Below, one piece after another: positions 1 to 8,280 of a DNA stretch of 14,491 bases. Position 1 is the first letter of the stretch; every line of letters starts with the position of its first letter. Source of the stretch: Thermoplasmatales archaeon UBA582 (GTDB lineage Archaea > Thermoplasmatota > Thermoplasmata > Thermoplasmatales > Thermoplasmataceae); NCBI GenBank assembly GCA_002502705.1, contig DAQB01000012.1, positions 1 through 14,491 on the forward strand, given 5' to 3'. A program made the translations under genes and the position numbers. Below the pieces are notes generated by a model. It had not been told where the DNA came from. It saw nothing but the letters and a program-made list of their open reading frames with translations, and did not search any database.

Positions 1-2
1 TT

Positions 3-140
3 ATAGAGTTAATTTCTGACAAGAAACAGTCTCCGTATATTAAATACTTTAGCAAAGTCAAAGCTTATACAAGGTTAGGAAATGAACCACATACTAAAAC
101 ATTTTCGTCCAAATCCATGGGTAGAGGGTTTTTTTGCTAG
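3..140 (+). CDS. Possible 3' end of an unidentified plus-strand ORF, cut by the window edge
   Basis: A reading frame is open from the left edge (first full codon at base 3) for 45 codons to a TAG at 138-140. The translated tail is basic (many Lys/Arg) and ends in MGRGFFC. I do not recognise it. It would converge on cas2 with about 50 bp between the stops. A run of seven T (129-135) sits just before its stop and could serve as an archaeal terminator. An open stretch of this length can arise by chance in AT-rich DNA when all frames are considered, so this is only a possible gene fragment, for example the end of a transposase or a hypothetical protein. Confidence 0.2.
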   Translation: MELISDKKQSPYIKYFSKVKAYTRLGNEPHTKTFSSKSMGRGFFC

Positions 141-160
141 TTATAATAATTAAGTTTTTC

Positions 161-172
161 GCAATATATTGC
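161..172. repeat. Perfect 12-bp palindrome downstream of cas2
   Basis: GCAATATATTGC reads identically on both strands. It lies about 20 bp beyond the cas2 stop in otherwise featureless AT-rich sequence. It contains GCAAT/ATTGC half-sites that also occur, in the opposite arrangement, in the palindrome between cas6 and csa3. It could be a protein-binding site or a small hairpin at the operon end; no function is shown. Confidence 0.35.
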
Positions 173-192
173 CATGATTGATCTAAAGTGGA

Positions 193-447
193 TCATATTA
201 TCCCTTCTTCGATTGAATTATGTCTTCCAATTTGAATAGTCTCAATTATTTTGGAGGGTACCCAGATTCTTACAGTTTCACCTTCCTTGGTTTCTCTTTC
301 CAAAGAATCTCTTAATCGCATAAGTTGTGATTCATTGATATCGCCTTCGAAAACGCTATTTTGGATTTTCACTAGATAATTCTGGCATATTTTCTTAAAT
401 TTTTCAGTTCTTTTTGCTTCAACATCATAAGCAATTATTACGTGCAT
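193..447 (-). CDS. cas2: CRISPR-associated endoribonuclease-fold protein Cas2
   Basis: Cas2 is the non-catalytic scaffold of the Cas1-Cas2 integrase that inserts new spacers at the leader end of CRISPR arrays. The 84-residue length is typical. The N-terminal beta strand ends in the family motif YDV (residues 7-9), and the central QNSVFEG segment (about 29-35) is a strong Cas2 signature of the ferredoxin-like fold. The C-terminus (RIWVPSKIIETIQIG) gives the usual final strand. The ATG is one base from the cas1 stop (TGA-C-ATG), so it is the last gene of the minus-strand cas operon and is probably translationally coupled to cas1. No CRISPR repeats follow it within the 192 bp available. Confidence 0.95.
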   Translation of the reverse strand: MHVIIAYDVEAKRTEKFKKICQNYLVKIQNSVFEGDINESQLMRLRDSLERETKEGETVRIWVPSKIIETIQIGRHNSIEEGII

Positions 448-448
448 G

Positions 449-1417
449 TCAATCAGCAGGCAACCTTATCGGCTTATATTTTTCAATCCCTTCGACTTCT
501 TTGGAATATTTATGGATCTCCATTCTAATCAACTCCCGATGAGAGACCTTTCTTTTGAGTCTTTGATTGTATGAAGCCAGTTCTAACCAATTCTCCCAAT
601 TTTCAACAAAAATCTTTTTCCCTTTCTCGTTCAAAAGAATGCCATTACCCACCTCGTGAAAATGATCACTATTTGCTTTCATAATTCCCTGCCTAACCAT
701 GCTAATAATAAAACGATCTACCAAACCTGGTTTAAATACTTCAGATAAATCCAACGATAAAGCAAACCTGCCTGATTCTGGAGAGTGATAAAACGGAATG
801 GTAATATTTACTGAAGTTTTTCTGGCCTGAGTTACGAATTCTGCATATAATAAAGAATTTCCAAATGATAATAAAGAGTTTCCGTAATTAGACGGTGGCC
901 TCTTTTCACGATTTCCTATTTTAAATTCGTCAGGTAATAATTCATCGAGTCTGGCATAATATGATCGCCTCATTCTTGCTTCGGACAACATCAAGCTTTC
1001 GATCGTGTTGTCTGTCGGTGTAAATACTAGATCAGTTACATTCCCACCAAATTTTCTTAACAGTGCCACCATATTCCTTTCGATTCCATTTAAAAGTGTC
1101 ATTGAAAGTGAAACTCTACACCTATAATCAGCATATATTAACGATTGTTTTATCGTCAAATCTCCGCTAAAATAAGTCTCTTTTGGCCAAAACGTTCCCA
1201 GATAATTACCATAATATCCGAATAAGTGCAGGCAAACATTATGTTTCACAGCCAGGGATAAGGCTCCAGATGTTATCGTTATTCCACCGTAGAGATCAAA
1301 CGAACTGACACCTTCCACTGGTATTCTAGTCATCTTTCCTTCCTCGTTGTCAAACCGGAAAACTGATTGGTCTGCGGAAAGAGTGCCATTTGAGAAAATG
1401 TGATAATTCTTATTCAA
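449..1417 (-). CDS. cas1: CRISPR-associated integrase Cas1
   Basis: Cas1 is the metal-dependent integrase of spacer acquisition. With the start chosen here the protein has 322 residues, normal for the family. Visible active-site residues are Glu146 (in SEARMRRSYY), His211 (PFYHSPESGR) and Asp223/Glu226 (LDLSEVFKPG). The frame remains open upstream to an ATG at 1480, which would add 21 residues. The TTG at 1417 is preferred because it gives MNKNYHIFSNGTL, which aligns with the usual Cas1 N-terminus (yyIfSnGxL), and because TTGA then overlaps the cas4 stop by four bases. The longer form would overlap cas4 by 67 bp. It sits between cas4 and cas2, completing the adaptation module. Confidence 0.95.
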   Translation of the reverse strand: MNKNYHIFSNGTLSADQSVFRFDNEEGKMTRIPVEGVSSFDLYGGITITSGALSLAVKHNVCLHLFGYYGNYLGTFWPKETYFSGDLTIKQSLIYADYRCRVSLSMTLLNGIERNMVALLRKFGGNVTDLVFTPTDNTIESLMLSEARMRRSYYARLDELLPDEFKIGNREKRPPSNYGNSLLSFGNSLLYAEFVTQARKTSVNITIPFYHSPESGRFALSLDLSEVFKPGLVDRFIISMVRQGIMKANSDHFHEVGNGILLNEKGKKIFVENWENWLELASYNQRLKRKVSHRELIRMEIHKYSKEVEGIEKYKPIRLPAD

Positions 1418-1926
1418 GCCCAACACATCTCCATAAACCGGCAGCCTGAACAAATTGGCTTCCACTCTGGTTTTGGACATTCTTCTTTTAAGGTTTCAAT
1501 TATGTTTTGGTAGGTTCTATATACCATAGCTTCGTCTCGTTTAATTCTGACAACTTTTTTCGTTTGTGGAAGATGGAGTATCCCAATTGGCTCTCTGTCT
1601 GTAATTTCATAGATTATCTGAAGATAAAACAATAACTGCATATAATGAGGTAAAGACGGGGCCTTCCCTTTTTTTATTTCGTGAACTTCAACCACATTTT
1701 TGTCTTCGATATAATCTATCGAACATAAACCCTGAATTGTCAACCTCTTCCTGAGTCGAGGTTTAGTTTTTTCGTCGATATATTTTCCGATCTGTATATG
1801 TTGATTGTCAAGTCCAACATCAATTCGCTTATTCGACAGCCAAAGACGTGTCTTACAGGATGCAAAATCAAAAAAATGGTTTCCAGTTATACCTCTTTGT
1901 TCAGATAAATTGGGATTTTGAAACAA
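1414..1926 (-). CDS. cas4: CRISPR-associated exonuclease Cas4 (RecB-like, 4Fe-4S)
   Basis: Cas4 trims prespacers and helps select PAM-containing ends for Cas1-Cas2. Of 170 residues, the RecB-like nuclease signature is visible as His43, Asp71 (SIDYIE) and the Glu83-x-Lys85 pair in HEIKKGK. One N-terminal cysteine (Cys24 in FASCKTRLWL) and three C-terminal cysteines (159, 162 and 168 in CSGCRFMEMC) match the 4Fe-4S ligands of Cas4. The frame reaches a TTG at 1932, but the TTG at 1926 is preferred because GGAGG (1933-1937) lies six bases before it. The gene overlaps the 3' end of cas3' by 26 bp and its TGA overlaps the cas1 start. Confidence 0.93.
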   Translation of the reverse strand: MFQNPNLSEQRGITGNHFFDFASCKTRLWLSNKRIDVGLDNQHIQIGKYIDEKTKPRLRKRLTIQGLCSIDYIEDKNVVEVHEIKKGKAPSLPHYMQLLFYLQIIYEITDREPIGILHLPQTKKVVRIKRDEAMVYRTYQNIIETLKEECPKPEWKPICSGCRFMEMCWA

Positions 1927-3799
1927 GTTCAACCTCCAACGGCATCAGCATCCCAGGATAAATGATTTTCAAGACTGACGTCAAATGATGCAGTGTTTCC
2001 GGCAAGTTTATTCCTGTATCCTCAAATGCTATTTCCAAAAAATGTGAAATCTTCCTGTAATAGATTTGCCCAAATTTCTCTCTATCTAACAGCTCTCTAT
2101 CAGAAACTTTGATATTTCCTTCAGGTACAGAAAATTCAATTTCAACTAAGGATGGGATCTCATTGAATGATTTTATTAAATAAATCGAATCTTTTCCACT
2201 ACCAATAACCTCAGTCTTACACCATTTTTTAACCCATATTATGTCCTCATTGGTTGTCATAACCTCACCTTCTCGTTTTAGTCCCACCGGAACTGTCATG
2301 GATTGGCCTCTGAAAAATCCGATTGAAAGTAGGAAATTATTCCACCATTTGTTCAGGTCTCTCAGGTCCTCCGGATCTGGACCTTGTAATTTACTTAAAT
2401 CATTTACCGTATTGTTGAATGATAGCAGTGCCTCGTAAATTTCAGAAATTTGCTGATCTTTTAGATTTCTTAATAACTCATGAATTTGTAAACCCAATAC
2501 ATGTCTTGTATCTCTAATCGTGCATAGGGCCATAAATGCCGCAAAATGCCTTTTTATCCTGGAGAGAAAGACTTCTTTCTTAAAAAAACTGTCTTCAAGA
2601 TTGGATATTAATTCCTGGAAGTCGATGATATTATCAGGAATGCTTTCAACTTGAGGTGTTCGAAAGTGAATCGTAATGGAACCAGGCCTTCCCTGCCGGC
2701 CAATTCTCCCATATCTCTGCGTCAGGTTTTCGAGGTATAATCCAGGCTCTATATATGAGCGATTCACATCTAGATTTAATCCTTGCTCAGCGGCGTTTGT
2801 TGCTAAAATACACCTCTCAATACCAGAAGGGATCTGTTTTGTGGGGGCCCTATTGGAAAAACCAGAAAGATCTTGAATATATTTACTGTCTAAACCCATT
2901 TGTATGAGTTTTTCCCTGGAAATCTCGGCATTGATCTTATGATCGAATAGGTAAAGAACTTTTGAGGTGTCATCAATGCGAGGATCCAATGCTTCCATTA
3001 TTGGTTGATCTGTTACTGTGAGAGATACTTCTCCTCTGATCATCCTCGATTCTGGCTTCTCATCTGAAGAAGTGATTTCATGATAATCAGCACATTTGAA
3101 TCCCAGTTTAATTAACAATCCCATCAGCTTATTTTGAGGAGTAGCGGAAGTGAAAATAACTTTTGGTATGTTATGAATCAATTTACTTAAATAAATGAGA
3201 GCAGCTATTTTCCCCGATTCTTCTTCGGAATAAACATGATATTCATCGAAAATTACAACATTAAGTTCTGAAAAAATGTCCTCTGTGCTCCGATTACGTG
3301 AGAATTCCTTATCTTTACGGTTATCGTAATTAGCGTCGTAAAATCCTGCTAAAAAAAGCGCGATTATGTCAGGGTTGGATATTATTATATCATTAATGAT
3401 AAAATCTTTTCGAATCCTTTTGGCTCTTTCAAAAAGTGTTAGACCAGATAGTGATTTGCCAGTGATCTTGGTTGCATGGATATCTCTTAACTCTGGGTTT
3501 TCTGCGACTTTACTTAAAATATCACTATAAGTTTGTTCTATTAGAAGATTTGTTGGTGAAATTATAAGTGTTTTTGCCCTCCTGACTGTTAAATAATTAC
3601 ATGCAGTTGGCAGAAGAAAAGAAAAAGTTTTCCCAGAGGCAGTTGGGGCGTCGATGAAGATACAATCATAAGGGCTTTTAATAATGTCCTTGATCATCAA
3701 TTGGAACTTATGAAGTTTCACTCCAAGAGCGCTTTCGCTGCTAAATTCGAGAAATTGAGGCTTAAAATGAAATGTTTTACTTTGCATTATTGCTGCCAT
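1901..3799 (-). CDS. cas3: CRISPR-associated helicase Cas3' (type I-D, no HD domain)
   Basis: This is a superfamily 2 helicase that unwinds target DNA after recruitment by the type I-D effector complex. In 632 residues the motifs run in order: Walker A APTASGKT (51-58), DEYH box (185-188), SAT motif III (218-220) and motif VI QRYGRIGRQG (361-370). There is no N-terminal HD nuclease; the protein begins directly with the helicase core. This is the type I-D arrangement, where the HD nuclease resides on Cas10d. The ATG directly follows the csc1 stop (TGA-ATG); a second in-frame ATG lies four codons later. The C-terminal ~230 residues show no motif I recognise. Canonical I-D loci usually place this gene before cas10d; here it lies between csc1 and cas4. 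Confidence 0.93.
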   Translation of the reverse strand: MAAIMQSKTFHFKPQFLEFSSESALGVKLHKFQLMIKDIIKSPYDCIFIDAPTASGKTFSFLLPTACNYLTVRRAKTLIISPTNLLIEQTYSDILSKVAENPELRDIHATKITGKSLSGLTLFERAKRIRKDFIINDIIISNPDIIALFLAGFYDANYDNRKDKEFSRNRSTEDIFSELNVVIFDEYHVYSEEESGKIAALIYLSKLIHNIPKVIFTSATPQNKLMGLLIKLGFKCADYHEITSSDEKPESRMIRGEVSLTVTDQPIMEALDPRIDDTSKVLYLFDHKINAEISREKLIQMGLDSKYIQDLSGFSNRAPTKQIPSGIERCILATNAAEQGLNLDVNRSYIEPGLYLENLTQRYGRIGRQGRPGSITIHFRTPQVESIPDNIIDFQELISNLEDSFFKKEVFLSRIKRHFAAFMALCTIRDTRHVLGLQIHELLRNLKDQQISEIYEALLSFNNTVNDLSKLQGPDPEDLRDLNKWWNNFLLSIGFFRGQSMTVPVGLKREGEVMTTNEDIIWVKKWCKTEVIGSGKDSIYLIKSFNEIPSLVEIEFSVPEGNIKVSDRELLDREKFGQIYYRKISHFLEIAFEDTGINLPETLHHLTSVLKIIYPGMLMPLEVELVSKSQFI

Positions 3800-4480
3800 T
3801 CAGTTAAAAGGTGCAAAGAACCTTGAAGCTACACTTATTGGTACGCCCCTGGCAAGAATGTATTGGGATGAGGCTTGTTCGACGCTGATATGATATCTTC
3901 CACTTTTAATATCTTTCAGGATTTCACTGAACCTATCCGGACCTAGTATTAGAGAAAGGCTATAAAGATTGAGCGTTATTTCTTTAATATCCTGTATTGG
4001 CTTTTCTTTTACTATTGCCAGGGATTCTCTCGTGTTTCCAAGTCTTACCGTAAAGCTTTCCGAGAATTTTGCGCGATCTTCTAAAAAGCAGCCTACAAAT
4101 GAAAATTTATTTCCCGGTTCTATTCCCTGGCGCCTCATCCAGTTTCTCATTGGTGCTCTCCCAGAGTCGGCGATTGCTTTACCCTGCGGGTAACCCTCGC
4201 TGATAAAGCTGGTAGCAATATCAAAGACTTTGGTGAATCTGCACTCAGAGACCGGTTCCAACACACTAAGAAGAAAACCAAGATCAGCAATCTCACTGTA
4301 ATTTGGTTTATGTGAAGCGTACCCAAATTTTATTTGTTTATAACAAAATGTATTGTTAATAGCATACATCATCGAAAGGTCTCCTATCCAAGGGGAGGTT
4401 ATTGTTGCTCCTGCTGCTCCGGATTCAATTCTGCTTCTATAGTATAAAGGAGAAAGTAATGTCAACTCATAGGCTTTCAT
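3800..4480 (-). CDS. csc1: Type I-D Cascade subunit Csc1 (Cas5)
   Basis: Csc1 is the Cas5-type RAMP protein that binds the 5' handle of the crRNA and, with Cas10d, caps the foot of the I-D surveillance complex. The 226-residue protein starts with a RAMP-like strand (MKAYELTLLSPLYY). It continues with a Csc1-like segment in which ATITSPWIG precedes SMMYAIN (about residues 25-42). A glycine-containing turn, SQYILARGVP, lies near the C-terminus. Assignment rests on this pattern plus position directly after csc2. The start overlaps the csc2 3' end by 14 bp, with AGGA six bases upstream, indicating coupled translation. Confidence 0.85.
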   Translation of the reverse strand: MKAYELTLLSPLYYRSRIESGAAGATITSPWIGDLSMMYAINNTFCYKQIKFGYASHKPNYSEIADLGFLLSVLEPVSECRFTKVFDIATSFISEGYPQGKAIADSGRAPMRNWMRRQGIEPGNKFSFVGCFLEDRAKFSESFTVRLGNTRESLAIVKEKPIQDIKEITLNLYSLSLILGPDRFSEILKDIKSGRYHISVEQASSQYILARGVPISVASRFFAPFN

Positions 4481-5531
4481 TCTGTTCCTCTTCTTTTCCT
4501 TCTTTTTTCTTTGAATTCGACTTCTTCTTTCTGTCCTCTGATAGTATCTTGGCGTATTTTACCAAATCCTGAGAATCAGATTTAAGTTTATTATAAATTG
4601 ATTGCAATTCGTCATTTGAAAGCCTGTCAACTCTGCCTAAAAATTCTTCTATTTCTGACCCACTGATCAGTTTGCCAGATAGTGCATTGTTCATCTTTTC
4701 TACAACAAAGGTGCTGATTGAGTCCTTGAATTTTTCTGGAACCTGATCCAACTTCGCATCAAAACTCTTAGATACAGTATACGAGGTTACGGGTAATTCC
4801 TCTTCTCCCGAATATATTGCTATAATATTGTTTTTAATGTTTGGCCCTGTAATAGAGGTTTGGGCACCATAACTCCTCTGTTTGAGGCATAAAATTGCGT
4901 GCACAAGAGACTCCGGCGTTGGATTAATCATTGTAATAAATGAAGGGAAGAAAACACCAGGAATTACGTATTCCGTATTGAATAGGCTTGTCCGATTTTC
5001 TCCTTTTGCCCTATCCCACATGGTGCCCATTTCAGATAATGAATTGTGCATTAACTGCTTCGTTATTTCTGACCTGCTTCGTATTGAGTACGAACTCGAA
5101 TAAAGAATTCTCGATGGAAGCATTGCCTGCCCTGCGTCTCCCCCCTCTACAACGCTATCACCAAAAATTACCGAATTTGGGTTAGCAAGATAGGAAATGG
5201 ATCTAACGCTGTTATACTCGTATTGTGGATCTATTACCTTAAACGCTCTGCAAAGTTTTAGCCCCATAAGTTTTTCCTTGGACTTAAACTTCCGTCCCGG
5301 TATTTCAATAACCTCCTTTTCCTTGTCTGGTCCCATCTGAATCACAAAAGAAATAGAGGCCTCTGGATCGTCACTCCTGTCAATCAAAGGAGCAATTGTT
5401 TCTCTTAATACGAAGATAGTAACTACCCTCCTTCTGTTCTGCCCCATTGCTGGTACGCCGTCTTCTTCACCATTCGCAAAGTATCTCTCACCAAATTTGG
5501 AATATATATATTCCCTGATTTCCTCACTCAT
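4467..5531 (-). CDS. csc2: Type I-D Cascade backbone subunit Csc2 (Cas7)
   Basis: Csc2 is the Cas7-family RAMP protein that polymerises along the crRNA spacer to form the I-D backbone. It is 354 residues with this start, close to known Csc2 proteins. The family-like region is NPNSVIFGDSVVEGGDAGQA followed by SRILYSSSYSIRS (roughly residues 125-155). A highly charged Lys/Glu-rich tail (last ~25 residues, KKKSNSKKKEGKEEEQ) is probably disordered. The frame extends to a GTG at 5540. The ATG at 5531 overlaps the cas10d stop as ATGAGTGA and is preferred, but GGAG at 5544-5547 is closer to the GTG, so the start is uncertain by three codons. Confidence 0.9.
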   Translation of the reverse strand: MSEEIREYIYSKFGERYFANGEEDGVPAMGQNRRRVVTIFVLRETIAPLIDRSDDPEASISFVIQMGPDKEKEVIEIPGRKFKSKEKLMGLKLCRAFKVIDPQYEYNSVRSISYLANPNSVIFGDSVVEGGDAGQAMLPSRILYSSSYSIRSRSEITKQLMHNSLSEMGTMWDRAKGENRTSLFNTEYVIPGVFFPSFITMINPTPESLVHAILCLKQRSYGAQTSITGPNIKNNIIAIYSGEEELPVTSYTVSKSFDAKLDQVPEKFKDSISTFVVEKMNNALSGKLISGSEIEEFLGRVDRLSNDELQSIYNKLKSDSQDLVKYAKILSEDRKKKSNSKKKEGKEEEQNESL

Positions 5532-5937
5532 TTCCTTCACTTACTCCATTTTTATTTATTATTTGTTTCCACTTTTCAATATTGTACATAAGGGCAAACT
5601 GCGAAATAAGATCCTTTCTGTATTCGTTGCCCGGGATTCTCTTCTTGAATTCTGACCTCATAAGATCAACAAATATATCGGAAAACCCCAAACAGTGTAA
5701 CTGGGTCTGCTTACCGGAGAACTTTTGGCGGTTTGCATACTCCCAGAGCCTGCCTGCTATTTTTTCCTTCAAATCTTTGTCGTCATTCCTGAAATATCTC
5801 AAGTAAACCTTCATTGCTTCCCGAATCATCCAGGTATTGTCGCTGTTTGACTTAGGTGGTTCAGTCGATATTCCGCATGCCTCTTCTACTACTTTCTCCA
5901 TTCCTCTCGTATTCAATTCTTTTTCATGTCTTTCCAT
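5524..5937 (-). CDS. Candidate internally translated small subunit Cas11d
   Basis: In type I-D systems a separate small subunit (Cas11d) is known to be made by internal translation initiation within cas10d. Here an in-frame ATG at 5937 is preceded by a strong ribosome-binding-site match, AAGGAG (5949-5954), with an 11-base spacer. It would produce a 137-residue, charged, mostly helical protein starting MERHEKELNTRGMEK and ending at the cas10d stop. Size and location fit Cas11d. The spacer is longer than optimal and the motif could be coincidental, so this is a proposal rather than a demonstrated product. Confidence 0.4.
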   Translation of the reverse strand: MERHEKELNTRGMEKVVEEACGISTEPPKSNSDNTWMIREAMKVYLRYFRNDDKDLKEKIAGRLWEYANRQKFSGKQTQLHCLGFSDIFVDLMRSEFKKRIPGNEYRKDLISQFALMYNIEKWKQIINKNGVSEGNE

Positions 5938-8280
5938 ATACCATTCCACTCCTTCTATTACGCTTGGATACTTAATTAGCTTAGGAAATCCAGGGGCATC
6001 TTGGATACTTTGCCAAAGAATTCGAAATAAGCCTCTTCGCCCTCTGTTTACATCGTGAATTACCCGAGAAATGGCATTTTTTGAGCCACTAATTCTTGAA
6101 ATGTTATAAATAAGTTTTAGTTCCATATCAACGGGTTCTAACTCATCTATCCTAATCTGATCAATTTTTAGGTTCTTGACCCAACTTGGCGCGTTATCCC
6201 ATTCTAACATTGGACTGAAAATTCTCTTGGATGACATTAGTGATGAAAGTTTGACCTTAACCCCCGTCTTCATTATAAAGTCAAGAATGTTTCGGAGAAG
6301 ATAGAATTCTTCAACCCTTTTGCGAGGTTTGGGTGTAAAAAATATCATATGATATGATAATTCCTTCTTCGATCTTTTGCCAAGCCTCATCATTATAATT
6401 CTGTTACCTTTTTCAACTTCGTTTTCAATTTTAATTTCTCCTGTTCTGCTTGAAGTTTCCTTCAATGAATCAACAAGACACTCCAAGTCTATTGGAACGT
6501 AATAATCTCCTAAATTAACGTGTATGCATAATGCTTCATTTTCCTTGCCAATGTCTAATCTCCTTAATGTGTTCTCCCTCAAGCAGTACTTGCAAATTTT
6601 GCCATTGAACTTATTTTCGTCGTATTTTAGTACTGTTATTTTTCTTCCTGTTCCACTAGTGGCCTTAATACCGAATGAATTTTCCTCTTTCAGGGAAGTT
6701 TCAGCAAAAATTCCACAATAAACACACATCGAGGATTTGTCAGGCGGGTCTTGTATCAAGAAATTTGCACCAGTTGCTCTGTTAAAGAATTCATTATAAT
6801 CGATCACAGTGTCTTTTTCGAACCTTTGTTCCAATAATAAAGATATTTGGCTGCATATTTTGGAATACTCTTCTGAGATAAGGTCAAAAGAGGCGTCGCG
6901 GAATAAACCTGCGTGACTGATTGCCTCAATGGTTTTTCTTTGAAGTGGATCACAATTATCAAAAATGGACGGGCCAAATGCACCAACTGCAAAGTCGTCT
7001 TCAGTAGAATCGGTTTCATCTGGCTGCTCCGAACAAGAATAAAGAACCCTCTGAGCGCACGCAATTAACCCTAAAATCCTTTTCCTCTGTATTTCGAGAT
7101 CTGCCTCGTCTGTACTTTCCTCTTTTATTTCTAAGTAAAAATATGACTTACCGTTCTTTTCTCCTTTGCCGATTGGGACGCCGATCATTCTAGATTTTAC
7201 ATCAAAATCTTGGTTGGAGTTTTTCCACTTTTCTCCCTGCCATATCAAGAGTCTACCTCTGAATTTTTCTATGTAGGTTTTAACTACATTTGGTGTAGTT
7301 TTTATATTTCTGGAAAAATCAAGCCTGATGGAGTTTCCACTTGGCGCAAAGTTGTCAAGCATTGAGTTAATGTTATTATCAGTGAATCCCATATCCTTTG
7401 AAAACAGTTCACATATCCTTCTATTGTCCTCTTCGCTTAATTCCGGGCCCAGGAATGCGATGGCATCCGGAAAATAAAGGAGAACCTGTCTGCCACTTTC
7501 CTTTAAATATTTTTCAAAGATTGATCCCAAATGATCCAAAAGAAGTATTTGAGGGAGATCTGAAAAATGGATAAAGTTGAGTTTCTCACTTAAGCTATCC
7601 AAAAAAGGTAAAATGAGCTCCCTAATAGTTGAAAAAATAGTATCTGTGGTACCTGCTTTGACGCCCCCTACCTGATCTCCAAGTTTTACATACTGGCTTA
7701 TTGTTGAAAGTTCTGACCTGTTAAGTTTGGTTTGAACCTTGTTTGCCAGATCCATGGTTCTATTCTCTGTTCTTAAAATAAGAAATACTAGATCGTTCCA
7801 CCATTCGGAGGGAGAACCTAATGACCTTAAATAAAATGAACAGATTTTAATAATTTTTTGCTTATTTCTCTGGAGTACCATATCTAGATTATTCGCGCCT
7901 TCAAAGCCCTCATGAAACAACTTGTCTGCATCATGCAGGGCAACCGCTGAAAAAAACAACCTGATAAATTTTTCAAGGTCCTCACGATCGTTTGAATCCG
8001 GAGTATATTTTCTGCTTAGTTTTAAGTCGAGAATTTTTCCTGAAATGTACATAGCATTTAGCACGTGTGTAAAGTAAGTCGTATCCGACCATTCTTTTAA
8101 TTTTGCAATACCGCCACCTTTTGCAGCTATGAGCAAATATTCTTCAAGGATTATTTTGAGGGGTCCTTTTTCAGATATTGCTTCTGGACCCTTGGTTGAA
8201 TAGAATAACTCACGAAAGCACTTGTTGATTGGATCCGTGTTAAATAATTGATTGATGCGAAATTCAGTATCAGAAGCCAT
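5524..8280 (-). CDS. cas10d: Type I-D large subunit Cas10d (Csc3) with N-terminal HD nuclease
   Basis: Cas10d is the large subunit and, in type I-D, also carries the HD nuclease that cuts target DNA. With this start the protein has 918 residues. His72 (FTHVLNAM) and the His116-Asp117 pair (ALHDADKLFHEG) form the HD signature. A zinc finger typical of Cas10 proteins follows: Cys519-x2-Cys522 and Cys563-x2-Cys566 (CVYC...CKYC). No GGDD motif is present, so cyclic oligoadenylate synthesis is not expected, as is usual for Cas10d. The frame extends to an ATG at 8322, but the ATG at 8280 is preferred: AGGTGA precedes it at SD distance and it overlaps the cas6 stop by 11 bp. The helical C-terminus (~140 residues) corresponds to the small-subunit-like region. 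Confidence 0.93.
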   Translation of the reverse strand: MASDTEFRINQLFNTDPINKCFRELFYSTKGPEAISEKGPLKIILEEYLLIAAKGGGIAKLKEWSDTTYFTHVLNAMYISGKILDLKLSRKYTPDSNDREDLEKFIRLFFSAVALHDADKLFHEGFEGANNLDMVLQRNKQKIIKICSFYLRSLGSPSEWWNDLVFLILRTENRTMDLANKVQTKLNRSELSTISQYVKLGDQVGGVKAGTTDTIFSTIRELILPFLDSLSEKLNFIHFSDLPQILLLDHLGSIFEKYLKESGRQVLLYFPDAIAFLGPELSEEDNRRICELFSKDMGFTDNNINSMLDNFAPSGNSIRLDFSRNIKTTPNVVKTYIEKFRGRLLIWQGEKWKNSNQDFDVKSRMIGVPIGKGEKNGKSYFYLEIKEESTDEADLEIQRKRILGLIACAQRVLYSCSEQPDETDSTEDDFAVGAFGPSIFDNCDPLQRKTIEAISHAGLFRDASFDLISEEYSKICSQISLLLEQRFEKDTVIDYNEFFNRATGANFLIQDPPDKSSMCVYCGIFAETSLKEENSFGIKATSGTGRKITVLKYDENKFNGKICKYCLRENTLRRLDIGKENEALCIHVNLGDYYVPIDLECLVDSLKETSSRTGEIKIENEVEKGNRIIMMRLGKRSKKELSYHMIFFTPKPRKRVEEFYLLRNILDFIMKTGVKVKLSSLMSSKRIFSPMLEWDNAPSWVKNLKIDQIRIDELEPVDMELKLIYNISRISGSKNAISRVIHDVNRGRRGLFRILWQSIQDAPGFPKLIKYPSVIEGVEWYMERHEKELNTRGMEKVVEEACGISTEPPKSNSDNTWMIREAMKVYLRYFRNDDKDLKEKIAGRLWEYANRQKFSGKQTQLHCLGFSDIFVDLMRSEFKKRIPGNEYRKDLISQFALMYNIEKWKQIINKNGVSEGNE

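Noticed and set aside
179..195. TGATC-loop-GATCA inverted repeat at the cas2 stop as an intrinsic terminator
   Set aside because: The stem is only five pairs and no U-run follows on the minus strand. Archaeal termination relies mainly on T-tracts, which are absent here in the right direction.
2241..2876. Plus-strand ORFs of 65-66 codons opposite cas3'
   Set aside because: They are antisense to conserved helicase motifs and have no start signals or domains.
6804..7064. 86-codon minus-strand ORF within cas10d in another frame
   Set aside because: It lies inside the cas10d coding sequence, has no ribosome binding site and no recognisable domain.
5524..8280. Cas10d as a type III Cas10 making cyclic oligoadenylates
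   Set aside because: No GGDD palm motif is present, and the neighbours are Csc1, Csc2 and Cas3' rather than Csm/Cmr proteins.
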